A stretch of DNA of 7,332 nucleotides from Quisquiliibacterium sp. (GTDB lineage: Bacteria; Pseudomonadota; Gammaproteobacteria; Burkholderiales; Burkholderiaceae_E), in the NCBI GenBank assembly GCA_023257915.1, contig JALRBB010000540.1:1-7332 (forward strand). The letters run 5' to 3'. Each line of letters opens with the position of its first letter. The first letter of the stretch is position 1. Under the pieces are notes generated by a model. The model searched no databases. It was not told where the DNA came from and was given only the letters and a program-made list of their open reading frames with translations. A program made the position numbers and the translations under genes. Below, in pieces: positions 1-7,018 of the stretch.

Positions 1-779
1 TGGTGCACGTCTCTGAAATGGACTGGACCAACAAGAACGTGGCACCTTCCAAGATCGTGTCATTGGGCGACGAAGTCGAAGTCATGGTTTTGGAAATCGA
101 CGAAGACAAGCGTCGCATCTCCTTGGGCATGAAGCAGTGCCGCGCCAACCCCTGGGAAGAGTTCGCACAAAACATCAAGCGTGGCGACAAGGTCTCTGGC
201 CCCATCAAGTCGATCACCGACTTTGGCGTGTTCATCGGCCTGCCCGGTGGCATCGACGGCCTGGTGCATCTGTCCGATCTGTCCTGGCACAAAACTGGTG
301 AAGAAGCGGTTCGCGACTTCAAGAAGGGCGACGAGGTCGAGGCTGTGGTTCTGGCCATCGACACCGAGCGCGAGCGCATCTCGCTGGGCATCAAGCAGCT
401 CGAAGGTGATCCGTTCAACAACTTCGCCTCGACCTTCGATAAGGGCGCCGTTGTTCGCGGCACCATCAAGAGCGTCGAGCCCCGCGGTGCTGTGATTGAC
501 CTTGGTGATGACATCGAGGGCTATCTGCGTGCTTCCGAGATCTCGCGCGATCGCGTCGAAGATGCTCGCAACGTGCTCAAGGAAGGCGAGGAAGTCGAAG
601 CGATGGTGATCAATGTCGATCGCAAGACTCGCTCGATCAGCTTGTCGATCAAGGCCAAGGACAACGTCGAGACCGCCGAAGCCATGCAGCGCATGCAGGC
701 CGAAAGCAGTGCGGCAACCGGCACCACCAACCTTGGTGCGTTGCTGCGGGCCAAGCTCGACGGCCAGCGCGACCAGTAA
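1..779 (+). CDS. rpsA: 30S ribosomal protein S1, C-terminal half (5' end outside window)
   Basis: S1 is the large RNA-binding protein of the small ribosomal subunit that captures mRNA and helps unfold it at the start of translation. The visible 258 residues hold the end of S1 repeat 4 (residues 1-45, opening with [11 protein letters not shown]), a full repeat 5 (about 60-132, with [10 protein letters not shown] and [13 protein letters not shown]) and a full repeat 6 (about 147-218, with [15 protein letters not shown]). A 40-residue Ala/Gln-rich tail follows. Each repeat ends in a recurring [16 protein letters not shown] or SISLSIKAK motif. It aligns from memory with E. coli S1 from about residue 312 to its end at 557, so nothing is missing at the C-terminus. 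The gene runs off the left edge; bases 1-2 finish a codon. It is followed after 57 bases by ihfB, the usual order in proteobacteria. No intrinsic terminator lies between them. Confidence 0.97.
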   Translation, partial: VHVSEMDWTNKNVAPSKIVSLGDEVEVMVLEIDEDKRRISLGMKQCRANPWEEFAQNIKRGDKVSGPIKSITDFGVFIGLPGGIDGLVHLSDLSWHKTGEEAVRDFKKGDEVEAVVLAIDTERERISLGIKQLEGDPFNNFASTFDKGAVVRGTIKSVEPRGAVIDLGDDIEGYLRASEISRDRVEDARNVLKEGEEVEAMVINVDRKTRSISLSIKAKDNVETAEAMQRMQAESSAATGTTNLGALLRAKLDGQRDQ

Positions 780-836
780 GCAGGTTCCGAAAAGGCTCGG
801 GCTCTCGTGAATCGCCAAAGGCCATTGGCCCCGACG

Positions 837-1133
837 ATGACGAAGTCCGAGCTCATCTCGAGACTTGCTGACCGGTATCCGCAACTGGTCACGAAGGATG
901 CCGAATTCGCGGTTAAGACGATTCTCGATGCAATGACCCGAACGCTTGCCGAGGGTCGGCGCATCGAGATCCGCGGGTTCGGCAGCTTCGCTCTTTCGCA
1001 TCGCCCGCCGCGCATCGGGCGAAATCCGAAATCCGGTGAACGCGTGCAGGTCCCAGAAAAGCGGGTTCCACACTTCAAGCCGGGCAAGGAATTGCGCGAA
1101 CGCGTCGACGCCGCACTGCGCGGCGACGGCTGA
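837..1133 (+). CDS. ihfB: Integration host factor, beta subunit
   Basis: IHF-beta pairs with IHF-alpha to bind specific sites in the DNA minor groove and bend DNA sharply, acting in transcription, replication and recombination. The 98-residue product has the whole HU/IHF fold: the N-terminal helices ([10 protein letters not shown]...AVKTILDAM), then the IEIRGFGSF strand turn, then the arm GRNPKSG at residues 61-67 with the intercalating proline at 64, then [15 protein letters not shown] chose the ATG at 837 because family members begin MTKSEL or MTRSEL. A GTG 30 bases upstream (807) is in frame and would add ten unconserved residues. Shine-Dalgarno signals are poor for both: AAAGG at 817-821 is 15 bases before the ATG, and AAAAGG near 790-795 is 11 before the GTG. 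HU is the main alternative, but the sequence and its place after rpsA favour IhfB. Confidence 0.95.
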   Translation: MTKSELISRLADRYPQLVTKDAEFAVKTILDAMTRTLAEGRRIEIRGFGSFALSHRPPRIGRNPKSGERVQVPEKRVPHFKPGKELRERVDAALRGDG

Positions 1134-1154
1134 TCACCAGAGGGGTTTCAGCCG

Positions 1155-1493
1155 ATGCGAATTTTTTCCTGGATCTTCCGAGCGGCCCTGTTTCTCGTGG
1201 CGCTTGGCTTTGCGTTGTCCAATACCGGTGTCACCGAACTGCGATTTTTCGGTGTCGATCTGGTCTGGCGCGCACCATTGGTGGTGTTCCTGCTTGCATT
1301 TCTGGCAGCGGGAGCGATTTTGAGCCTGCTGGCAGGTCTGCCCGCCTGGTTCCGGATGCGGCGCGAGATTGCGCGCTTGCGACGCGATCTGCGGGTTGCC
1401 GAGAAAGCGCTGGCCACTGCGCAGCGTGGCCCGAATCCCGACACGCCGGACTCCGATCTGCTCGGACAGCATTTGCTGCCCCCCGGACCCTGA
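1155..1493 (+). CDS. lapA: LapA, lipopolysaccharide assembly inner-membrane protein (DUF1049/YciS)
   Basis: LapA is a small inner-membrane protein that works with LapB in controlling LPS synthesis. The 112-residue product shows a first membrane helix (about 4-22), a short hydrophilic turn with SNTGVTELRFFGVDLVW, which is the recognisable DUF1049 core, a second membrane helix (about 41-61), and then a charged stretch (about 66-91, MRREIARLRRDLRVAEKAL) likely to be a coiled coil. The C-terminal 20 residues are Pro/Gly-rich and look unstructured. The start is well supported by AGAGGGG at 1139-1145, nine bases before the ATG. The gene sits 21 bases after ihfB and 40 bases before lapB, in the order seen in many beta- and gammaproteobacteria. 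The family call rests on this pattern and on the neighbours. Confidence 0.88.
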   Translation: MRIFSWIFRAALFLVALGFALSNTGVTELRFFGVDLVWRAPLVVFLLAFLAAGAILSLLAGLPAWFRMRREIARLRRDLRVAEKALATAQRGPNPDTPDSDLLGQHLLPPGP

Positions 1494-1533
1494 CGGGCTG
1501 TTTCGTCCGTCCCCCTACTGACCGATCCGTCCG

Positions 1534-2712
1534 ATGGAGTTTGAGTCCTGGTGGCTTGCGGCGATCCCGCTGTTCTTCGGGCTCGGTTGGGCTGCTGCGC
1601 GCGTCGATCTCAGACATGAACCTCGCAAGCGTGGCGCTCTGCCCGACGCCTATTTTCGTGGCCTGAATTTCCTGCTCAACGAACAGCCCGACAAAGCGAT
1701 CGACGCATTCATTGATGTCGTCAAGCTCGATCCCGAAACGGTCGAACTGCATTTTGCGCTCGGCAACCTGTTTCGCAGACGTGGCGAGTCCGATCGCGCG
1801 ATCCGTGTCCACCTGAATCTGGCCGAGCGCGTCGATCTGGATCGCTCGCAACGCGAGCATGCCTTGTTCGAGCTTGGGCAGGATTACCTGAAGGCTGGGC
1901 TTTTGGATCGTGCCGAAGACGCGTTCAACCGGCTCGATGCGACCGAATATGCAGGTGCCGCGCTGCGTCACCGGATGGATATCGCACAGATGGTGCGTGA
2001 CTGGCCCTTGGCGATCGATCTCGCCGAACGCCTGTCGCGCGAGCCTGGGCAGGCGCGAAGCCATGAACTTGCCCACTTTCGCTGTGAAATGGCTGTGCGC
2101 GCGCTGCAGTCGGGTTCCGACGATCGCCTAGAGCAGGCCTCGCGTGAACTGGATCTTGCCGCCCGGGCTGCGCCCGATCATCCGCGTCCGTTTCTGATGG
2201 CGGGTGAACTTGCCATCGAACAAGGCGACCCAGCTCGCGCGATCCGGTTGTGGGAAGCGGTTGCGGCAAATCACCCCGCCTACCTCGGGTTGATCGCATC
2301 GGCCTGGCTCGCCGCGCATGCGGCAGTTGACCAGTCTGATGCTGGCATCGATGCACTTGTGCAAGCCCATCGCCGCAGTCCGTCGATCGACACACTGGCG
2401 GCGATCGCCGATGCGATGGAGCGTTTGCGGGGCGAGGCGGCTGCGATGACCTGGGTTCGGCAGGAGCTTGCTCGCCATCCAAGTCTTCTCGGACTCGAGA
2501 AACTGTTCGCGCTGCAAGTGCGCGGCGCGAGCGACGAAGACCGCATGCAGATCGAAACCAGCCAGAAGGTGCTGCAGCAGCATACGCAGCGGCTGGCACG
2601 CTATGTATGCGACCGATGCGGATTCAAGGCGCGCAGTCACTACTGGCAATGTCCGGGCTGCAGCCGTTGGGACACTTACGCCCCGCGTCGGATCGAGGAA
2701 ATGCAACGATGA
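1534..2712 (+). CDS. lapB: LapB (YciM), TPR regulator of LPS biosynthesis
   Basis: LapB is an inner-membrane-anchored tetratricopeptide protein. In E. coli it promotes FtsH degradation of LpxC, the first committed enzyme of lipid A synthesis, and so sets LPS output. The 392-residue product is close to the E. coli length of 389. It has one N-terminal membrane helix (about 5-22), then TPR helices beginning YFRGLNFLLNEQPDKAIDAF (about 40), ELHFALGNLFRRRGESDRAI (about 71) and LFELGQDYLKAGLLDRAEDAF (about 111). It ends in a rubredoxin-like zinc module with cysteines at 359, 362, 373 and 376 (CDRCGF...CPGCSRW). All four cysteines are present, so the protein looks functional. The start MEFESWW fits the family, but no Shine-Dalgarno sequence is visible in the 20 bases before it. 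The stop codon overlaps the start of a 13-codon mini-ORF leading into hldA. Confidence 0.95.
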   Translation: MEFESWWLAAIPLFFGLGWAAARVDLRHEPRKRGALPDAYFRGLNFLLNEQPDKAIDAFIDVVKLDPETVELHFALGNLFRRRGESDRAIRVHLNLAERVDLDRSQREHALFELGQDYLKAGLLDRAEDAFNRLDATEYAGAALRHRMDIAQMVRDWPLAIDLAERLSREPGQARSHELAHFRCEMAVRALQSGSDDRLEQASRELDLAARAAPDHPRPFLMAGELAIEQGDPARAIRLWEAVAANHPAYLGLIASAWLAAHAAVDQSDAGIDALVQAHRRSPSIDTLAAIADAMERLRGEAAAMTWVRQELARHPSLLGLEKLFALQVRGASDEDRMQIETSQKVLQQHTQRLARYVCDRCGFKARSHYWQCPGCSRWDTYAPRRIEEMQR

Positions 2713-2750
2713 GCGCAGTGGATCGCAGCACTCAGGAGCGTACTCAGTGA
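2709..2750 (+). CDS. Possible 13-codon leader mini-ORF linking lapB to hldA
   Basis: ATG at 2709 opens a short frame encoding MSAVDRSTQERTQ. Its ATG overlaps the lapB stop as ATGA (2709-2712). Its own TGA (2748-2750) overlaps the GTG start of hldA as GTGA (2747-2750). A GAGGAA run at 2695-2700, inside the lapB end, lies eight bases before the ATG and could act as its ribosome site. The peptide resembles nothing I recognise and probably has no function of its own. If it is translated, ribosomes would be handed from lapB to hldA in two reinitiation steps. It may equally be chance, since hldA has a good Shine-Dalgarno site of its own. Confidence 0.3.
   Translation: MSAVDRSTQERTQ
2734..2738 (+). 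promoter_or_regulatory. Ribosome binding site deciding the hldA start
   Basis: AGGAG lies eight bases before the GTG at 2747. It selects this GTG over upstream in-frame starts reaching back into lapB (from 2468), which would add 93 unconserved residues. The site falls inside the possible 13-codon mini-ORF. Confidence 0.8.
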
Positions 2751-3676
2751 CTGACCGGATCGATTTTTCTTCGTCGCGGGTACTTGTTGTCGGCGACGTC
2801 ATGCTCGATCGCTACTGGTTCGGCGACGTCACCCGGATTTCGCCGGAAGCGCCGGTGCCGGTGGTGCGGGTTACTCGCAGCGAGGAGCGGCTCGGTGGCG
2901 CGGCGAACGTGGCCTTGAATCTTGCGGTGCTGGGTGCCCACGCTGCACTGGCCGGCGTCGTCGGCTCAGACGAACCTGGCCAGCGCATCGAGGAACTCGC
3001 CCGGGCGCAAGGGATCGATTGCCGGCTCGAGCGCGACCCTCTGCTTCCAACGACGATCAAGCTGCGTGTGATTGGACGCCAACAGCAGTTGCTGCGGATC
3101 GATTTCGAGCAGGCGCCGGATCAGCAGGTGCTGCAGCGCAAGCTCGATTCGGTTCGAGCGCTGCTCGATGACGTGCAGGTTCTGGTGCTGTCCGATTATG
3201 GCAAGGGAGGCCTTGCCCAGATCGAGATGATCATTTCGGAGGCGCTTGCTGCCGGCAAGCAGGTGATTGTCGACCCGAAGGGTGACGACTATTCGCGCTA
3301 TCACGGCGTCACGATGATCACGCCGAACCGCTCGGAGCTTCGCGACGTAGTGGGCACCTGGCACGATGAGCAGGACCTGGACAGGCGCGCCCAAGAATTA
3401 CGCCGCTCGCTCGCGATCCGCTATTTGCTGCTGACCCGGTCTGAAGAGGGCATGTCGCTGTTTGCCGATGACGGGCGCTTTGATGTGCCCGCGCAGGCCC
3501 GTGAGGTCTATGATGTTTCCGGCGCTGGTGACACCGTCGTTGCGGTGCTCGCGGCGATGCTGGCTGCCGGACACGATGCACGCAGCGCCGTCATGCTTGC
3601 CAATCGTGCTGGCGGTATCGTCGTTGGCAAACTGGGTACTGCGACCGTCTCGCCGGACGAGTTGTTCAATGCCTGA
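2747..3676 (+). CDS. hldA: D-glycero-beta-D-manno-heptose-7-phosphate kinase (RfaE domain 1)
   Basis: This cytosolic kinase phosphorylates D-glycero-D-manno-heptose 7-phosphate at C1 with ATP, an early step towards ADP-heptose for the LPS inner core. The 309-residue product is a PfkB/ribokinase-family protein: VLVVGDVMLDRYWFGDVTRISPEAPVPV at 12-39, the substrate-side LGGAANVALNLA at 49-60, VDPKGDDYSRY at 175-185, TPNRSEL at 192-198, and the second PfkB signature DVSGAGDT at 256-263 with the likely catalytic Asp at 262. E. coli fuses this domain to a nucleotidyltransferase in HldE (477 residues). Here the protein ends after the kinase domain, so a separate rfaE2/hldE-type adenylyltransferase (hldC) must be elsewhere. 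The start is GTG, chosen by the AGGAG eight bases upstream and by homology. It follows lapB by 34 bases and precedes hldD by 66. Confidence 0.93.
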   Translation: MTDRIDFSSSRVLVVGDVMLDRYWFGDVTRISPEAPVPVVRVTRSEERLGGAANVALNLAVLGAHAALAGVVGSDEPGQRIEELARAQGIDCRLERDPLLPTTIKLRVIGRQQQLLRIDFEQAPDQQVLQRKLDSVRALLDDVQVLVLSDYGKGGLAQIEMIISEALAAGKQVIVDPKGDDYSRYHGVTMITPNRSELRDVVGTWHDEQDLDRRAQELRRSLAIRYLLLTRSEEGMSLFADDGRFDVPAQAREVYDVSGAGDTVVAVLAAMLAAGHDARSAVMLANRAGGIVVGKLGTATVSPDELFNA

Positions 3677-3727
3677 GTCGGTGCGCCCGTCGCGGCTGGC
3701 GCAAGCTTGTCCCCGTCAATTTCGTTC

Positions 3728-3732
3728 AAGGG
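3728..3732 (+). promoter_or_regulatory. Ribosome binding site deciding the hldD start
   Basis: AAGGG lies ten bases before the GTG at 3743, a workable distance, but only one base before the ATG at 3734. That spacing makes the ATG unlikely as the start and supports a protein beginning [12 protein letters not shown], as in E. coli RfaD. Confidence 0.65.
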
Positions 3733-3742
3733 AATGCAGTCT

Positions 3743-4726
3743 GTGATCATCGTGACTGGAGCCGCCGGCTTCATTGGCAGCAATCTCGTTCATGCTCTCA
3801 ATCAGCGTGGTGTCACCGACATTGTCGCGGTCGACAATCTGAGCCGGGCCGACAAGTTTCGTAACCTCGTCGACTGTGAGATCGCCGACTACCTGGACAA
3901 GGGCGAATTGCTTGGGCGACTCGACAGTCTGGGCAAGATCGACGCGATCTTTCATCAGGGTGCCTGTTCGGACACGATGGAGACCGACGGGCGCTACATG
4001 ATGCAGAACAACTTCCGCTACTCACTGGCCTTGCTCGAGCATGCCGCGCGCGACCAGATTCCGTTCATCTACGCGTCCTCGGCGGCGGTGTACGGTGGCT
4101 CGCAACAGTTTGTCGAGCGGCGCGAGGTCGAAAAGCCGCTCAATGTCTACGGCTATTCGAAGTTCCTGTTTGATCAGGTCGTTCGCCGGCGCCTGCCCTC
4201 GATGGGCAGCCAGGTGGTCGGTTTGCGCTACTTCAACGTGTATGGACCGCGCGAGTCACACAAGGGGCGGATGGCGTCGGTGGCCTTCCATAATGTCGGG
4301 CAGTTCCGTGCCGACGGCAAGGTCAGACTCTTCGATGGCTGGGACGGATGGAACGCGGGCGAGCAAAGCCGTGACTTCATTCATGTGGACGATGTTGTTG
4401 CGGTCAATCTGCATTTTCTCGACAACCCGGCGAGTAGCGGTATCTTCAATTTGGGCACCGGGCGTGCCCAGCCGTTCAACGATGTCGCCGCGAGCGTGGT
4501 CAACACGCTGCGCCGCCTCGCTGGAGAGTCGGAGTTATCGTTGTCCGATCTCGTCGCCCGCGGCCTGATCGAATACCAGCCATTCCCGGATGCGCTCAAG
4601 GGCAAGTATCAAAGCTTCACGCAGGCCGACATTGGCCAGTTGAGGGCTGCGGGCTACCAGGCCGATTTTCTGACGGTGCAACAGGGCGTGTCGCGCTACG
4701 TCGAGTGGCTCTGCGCCCAGGCGTAG
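3743..4726 (+). CDS. hldD: ADP-L-glycero-D-manno-heptose 6-epimerase
   Basis: HldD converts ADP-D-glycero-manno-heptose to the L-glycero form used by heptosyltransferases in the LPS inner core. The 327-residue product is an extended short-chain dehydrogenase: NADP-binding GAAGFIG at 6-12, [18 protein letters not shown] at 36-53, [18 protein letters not shown] at 70-87, SSAAVYGG at 112-119, and the active-site YGYSK at 136-140 (YxxxK). [22 protein letters not shown] follows at 162-183; its Lys 174 matches the second catalytic lysine known in the E. coli enzyme (178). It keeps [17 protein letters not shown] near the end. E. coli has 310 residues; the extra length is mainly the [16 protein letters not shown] stretch at about 259-274, which related betaproteobacterial proteins may share. 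The GTG start was chosen by the AAGGG ten bases upstream and by the N-terminus. A 9-bp inverted repeat spans the stop codon. Confidence 0.96.
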   Translation: MIIVTGAAGFIGSNLVHALNQRGVTDIVAVDNLSRADKFRNLVDCEIADYLDKGELLGRLDSLGKIDAIFHQGACSDTMETDGRYMMQNNFRYSLALLEHAARDQIPFIYASSAAVYGGSQQFVERREVEKPLNVYGYSKFLFDQVVRRRLPSMGSQVVGLRYFNVYGPRESHKGRMASVAFHNVGQFRADGKVRLFDGWDGWNAGEQSRDFIHVDDVVAVNLHFLDNPASSGIFNLGTGRAQPFNDVAASVVNTLRRLAGESELSLSDLVARGLIEYQPFPDALKGKYQSFTQADIGQLRAAGYQADFLTVQQGVSRYVEWLCAQA

Positions 4727-4753
4727 CGATGTCCGGCGTCAGCGCGCTACGCC
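4720..4753 (+). other. 9-bp inverted repeat across the hldD stop codon
   Basis: GGCGTAGCG (4720-4728) is perfectly complementary to CGCTACGCC (4745-4753), with a 16-base loop. The left arm includes the hldD TAG. No T-run follows (AATTCAGCTG), so it is not a standard intrinsic terminator. It could protect the mRNA 3' end or slow RNA polymerase at the end of the heptose genes, or it could be a chance stem in GC-rich DNA. Confidence 0.4.
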
Positions 4754-4816
4754 AATTCAGCTGTCGGCGATCCGGACGATCTGCAGCCTTCGGACTAGGC
4801 GCGATGACAGGGCTCG

Positions 4817-4833
4817 GCTCGCGTTGCGCGAGC
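4817..4833 (+). other. 7-bp perfect hairpin in the hldD-comEA gap
   Basis: GCTCGCG (4817-4823) pairs with CGCGAGC (4827-4833) around a TTG loop. It has no following T-run. It is the only other clear structure in the 179 bases (4727-4905) between hldD and the ComEA-like gene. A TCTAAT at 4845-4850 resembles a -10 box, but no convincing -35 box lies at the right distance, so I do not call a promoter. Confidence 0.3.
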
Positions 4834-4891
4834 GGCAGCGATGCTCTAATCGTCACCACGGCACGCGATTGTCGCGCTGCACGATGGTCCG

Positions 4892-4898
4892 AAGGGGG
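4892..4898 (+). promoter_or_regulatory. Ribosome binding site deciding the comEA-like start
   Basis: AAGGGGG lies seven bases before the ATG at 4906. It fixes the start directly ahead of a signal peptide and argues against upstream in-frame starts running back to 4705 inside hldD. Confidence 0.75.
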
Positions 4899-4905
4899 CA
4901 ATCCG

Positions 4906-5271
4906 ATGACTCGCATACCTTACGCGGCATGGTTGACTGTGTTGATGATCGCGCTGAGCGGCGGCGCGCGGGCGGCCACGGTCGATGTGAACAAGGCCAG
5001 TGCCGATGAACTCGAATCGATCGCCGGCATCGGGCCGGCGATTGCTGCGCGCATTGTCCAGCAGCGCGGCATTCGTCCGTTTCAGGATGCCCAGGACTTC
5101 GTGCAGCGTGTCAGGGGGATCGGGCAGGCCCGCATGCGCAAGCTGCAGGCGCAGGGCCTGATCGTGGGCAACGGTGGCGTGATGATCATTGCCGGACAGC
5201 GCCGTGCCGATCTGACCCGAACCCGGTCAGGCAAGGCACAGACGACGCCCCCGAGCGTCGGCGCACGCTGA
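4906..5271 (+). CDS. ComEA-like secreted helix-hairpin-helix DNA-binding protein
   Basis: The 121-residue product starts with a signal peptide ([23 protein letters not shown], probable cleavage after residue 23 or 24). A ComEA-type double helix-hairpin-helix module follows: [26 protein letters not shown] at about 26-51, [22 protein letters not shown] at about 59-80. The family binds double-stranded DNA without sequence preference; in competent bacteria periplasmic ComEA pulls incoming DNA through the outer membrane. Here the export signal and DNA-binding fold are seen directly, while a role in uptake is inferred. A 36-residue tail after the second hairpin is basic and Thr/Arg-rich ([21 protein letters not shown]) and may add DNA contacts. 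No other competence gene is in the window, so I give no gene symbol. The stop is one base before the ubiA start. Confidence 0.85.
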   Translation: MTRIPYAAWLTVLMIALSGGARAATVDVNKASADELESIAGIGPAIAARIVQQRGIRPFQDAQDFVQRVRGIGQARMRKLQAQGLIVGNGGVMIIAGQRRADLTRTRSGKAQTTPPSVGAR

Positions 5272-5272
5272 C

Positions 5273-6151
5273 ATGGCGGCATTCGATCTGCGAGGCCGTG
5301 CGCGCCTGTACTGGCGTTTGGTGCGCCTGCATCGGCCGATCGGAATCCTGCTCCTGCTGTGGCCTACGCTATGGGCCTTGTTGATCGCAGCCGACGGCAT
5401 GCCTCCGGCTTACCCGGCGTTTGCGTTCATCCTAGGGACGGTGCTGATGCGCTCGGCCGGCTGCGCGATCAATGATTTCGCCGACCGGGACTTCGACCGG
5501 CATGTCGCACGCACCCGCGACCGACCCCTGACCTCCGGACAGATTGCGCCCTGGGAAGCGGTCGCGGTGTTCGTTGGTCTGTCGCTGGTGAGCCTGTTGC
5601 TGGTCATCCCATTCAACGGGCTGACCTGGGCGCTCGCCTGTGTTGCCGCCTTTCTGGCGGTCAGCTATCCGTTCACGAAGCGATTTCTTGCGATCCCGCA
5701 GGCCTATCTGGGCGTCGCATTCGGGTTCGGTATTCCGATGGCCTTCGCCGCGTTGCGGGCTGAGTTGCCGCCCGAGGCGTGGCTGCTGTTGCTGGCCAAT
5801 ATCGCCTGGGCCATCGCCTACGATACCGAATACGCGATGGTCGATCGCGACGACGATCTGAAGATTGGCATCCGCACCTCGGCGATCACCTTCGGGCGTC
5901 TGGATGTCGCGGCGGTGATGGCAAGCTACGCAATCACGCTGGCCTTGCTCGCGCTGGTCGGGTCACGCCTGGGTTTTGCGCACTGGTCGCCCTATAACGC
6001 GGGATTGCTGGTTGCCGGCGGCGTGGCGGTCTATCACTTCACGCTGATCCGTGATCGCTCCCGGGAAGGCTGCTTTCGGGCCTTCAACCACAACAACTGG
6101 TTCGGTGCAGCGGTCTTCGCCGGCCTGGCGCTGCAATACGCCGCTCGCTGA
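5273..6151 (+). CDS. ubiA: 4-hydroxybenzoate polyprenyltransferase
   Basis: UbiA is an integral inner-membrane enzyme that attaches the polyprenyl tail to 4-hydroxybenzoate in ubiquinone synthesis. The 292-residue product matches the usual length of about 290. The first Mg-diphosphate motif is NDFADRDFD at 67-75 (NDxxDxxxD), followed by [13 protein letters not shown]. The second acidic region is [12 protein letters not shown] at 184-195, followed by [12 protein letters not shown]. Hydrophobic helices occupy most of the rest, and the protein ends with the family's [14 protein letters not shown]. The start [24 protein letters not shown] is as expected. No Shine-Dalgarno site is visible, and the gene begins one base after the comEA-like stop, so it is probably translated by coupling to that gene. 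It converges on proC with only 17 bases between stop codons. Confidence 0.96.
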   Translation: MAAFDLRGRARLYWRLVRLHRPIGILLLLWPTLWALLIAADGMPPAYPAFAFILGTVLMRSAGCAINDFADRDFDRHVARTRDRPLTSGQIAPWEAVAVFVGLSLVSLLLVIPFNGLTWALACVAAFLAVSYPFTKRFLAIPQAYLGVAFGFGIPMAFAALRAELPPEAWLLLLANIAWAIAYDTEYAMVDRDDDLKIGIRTSAITFGRLDVAAVMASYAITLALLALVGSRLGFAHWSPYNAGLLVAGGVAVYHFTLIRDRSREGCFRAFNHNNWFGAAVFAGLALQYAAR

Positions 6152-6168
6152 CCGGGCGCGATTCGGAC

Positions 6169-6981
6169 TCAGTCGCGACCGAATTCGATGCCGAGTTCGG
6201 CGGACCGCCGGCAGGCGGCTTCGATTGCATCGACGATGTGGCGATCCACGCCACGTTCCGCCATCACGGCCAGCGCGGCAGCGGTTGTGCCTCCCTTGGA
6301 GGTGACCCGTTCGCGCAGCACCGAGGGCGCGTCAGCTGACTTGGCGGCCAGGCGCGCCGCGCCGCCAAAGGTCGCAAGCGTCAGTTGTCGCGCGTGCGTT
6401 TCGCTCAGGCCCATCGCCAGGGCGCCGGCGTGCATCGCTTCCATAAAGTAAAAGACATAGGCTGGACCGCTGCCACTGACGGCAGTGACCGCATCGATCT
6501 GCTCCTCATCATCAACCCAGATCGTCTGGCCGACGGCGGACAGGATCGTGTCGGCCATCTCTCGATCTTGCGGCGCTAACTCTGGCGCCGCGAACAGCGC
6601 GGTGATGCCTTCTCCGATCAGCGCCGGCGTGTTTGGCATGGTGCGGGCGATCCGGCGATGGCCGCTCAGCCAGCGCGACAGATCGTCGAAGCGAATGCCG
6701 GCAGCCACGCTGATCACCAGTTGTCCTGACATCAGTGGCGCAAGCCCGCTGGCGACCTTGCGCATTTGCTGTGGCTTGACGGCGATCACCAGAACGTCAG
6801 ACTCGAGTGCGGCGGATCCTGCGCTGTCGAACACCGCGACACCGAAGTTCGTGTGTACCCGTTCGCGACTCGCTGGGTCAGGGTCGACGACGCGAATCTC
6901 TGAGGCCTTTGCGTGACCGGCCAGAAGTCCGCCGATCAGCGCACTGGCCATGTTTCCACCACCGATGAATGTGATCTTCAT
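6169..6981 (-). CDS. proC: Pyrroline-5-carboxylate reductase
   Basis: ProC reduces 1-pyrroline-5-carboxylate to L-proline with NAD(P)H in the cytosol, the last step of proline synthesis. The 270-residue product has the Rossmann start ITFIGGGNMASALIGGLL at 3-20, the second strand VVDPDP at 31-36, VIAVKPQQM at 65-73, MPNTPALIGEG at 115-125, the substrate-binding AVSGSGPAYVFYFMEAM at 167-183, and the P5CR signature RVTSKGGTTAAAL at 225-237. It ends in AAxxRSxELG, typical of the family. All key blocks are intact. The start ATG (complement of 6979-6981) has GGAG five bases upstream on the minus strand. It lies 62 bases after the end of murJ in the same direction and converges with ubiA. No U-tract terminator separates the two converging genes. 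Confidence 0.97.
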   Translation of the reverse strand: MKITFIGGGNMASALIGGLLAGHAKASEIRVVDPDPASRERVHTNFGVAVFDSAGSAALESDVLVIAVKPQQMRKVASGLAPLMSGQLVISVAAGIRFDDLSRWLSGHRRIARTMPNTPALIGEGITALFAAPELAPQDREMADTILSAVGQTIWVDDEEQIDAVTAVSGSGPAYVFYFMEAMHAGALAMGLSETHARQLTLATFGGAARLAAKSADAPSVLRERVTSKGGTTAAALAVMAERGVDRHIVDAIEAACRRSAELGIEFGRD

Positions 6982-7018
6982 GATTTCTCCGTAAGCGCGC
7001 GATTGTCGCTTGTTCTGT

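Noticed and set aside
114..660. Repeated nucleotide blocks within rpsA
   Set aside because: They encode the conserved ISLGMKQ-type ends of successive S1 repeats, so they reflect protein domain duplication rather than a DNA repeat.
807..836. GTG start giving IhfB ten extra N-terminal residues
   Set aside because: The added NRQRPLAPT stretch is not part of the family, whose members start at MTKSEL; the ribosome site for the GTG is also weak.
60..1073. 337-codon open frame on the minus strand opposite rpsA and ihfB
   Set aside because: It lies fully antisense to two clearly conserved genes, has no recognisable domain and spans their intergenic gap. It is explained by codon bias in GC-rich DNA.
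1492..1511. GACGG...CCGTC stem between lapA and lapB
   Set aside because: Five pairs with a ten-base loop and no T-run, within what chance would give in GC-rich DNA.
1231..2802. Several long minus-strand open frames opposite lapA and lapB (1231-2076, 1925-2599, 2128-2802)
   Set aside because: They overlap one another and the well-supported lapB, and the translations are Arg/Pro/Ala-rich without family motifs. They are shadows.
4705..4905. 67-residue N-terminal extension of the ComEA-like protein starting inside hldD
   Set aside because: A strong ribosome site and a clean signal peptide begin at 4906, and the extension has no hydrophobic leader or conserved sequence.
6152..6187. Possible bidirectional terminator between ubiA and proC (CGATTCGG...CCGAATTCG)
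   Set aside because: The stem has a bulge, overlaps the proC coding end and lacks a T-run on either strand.
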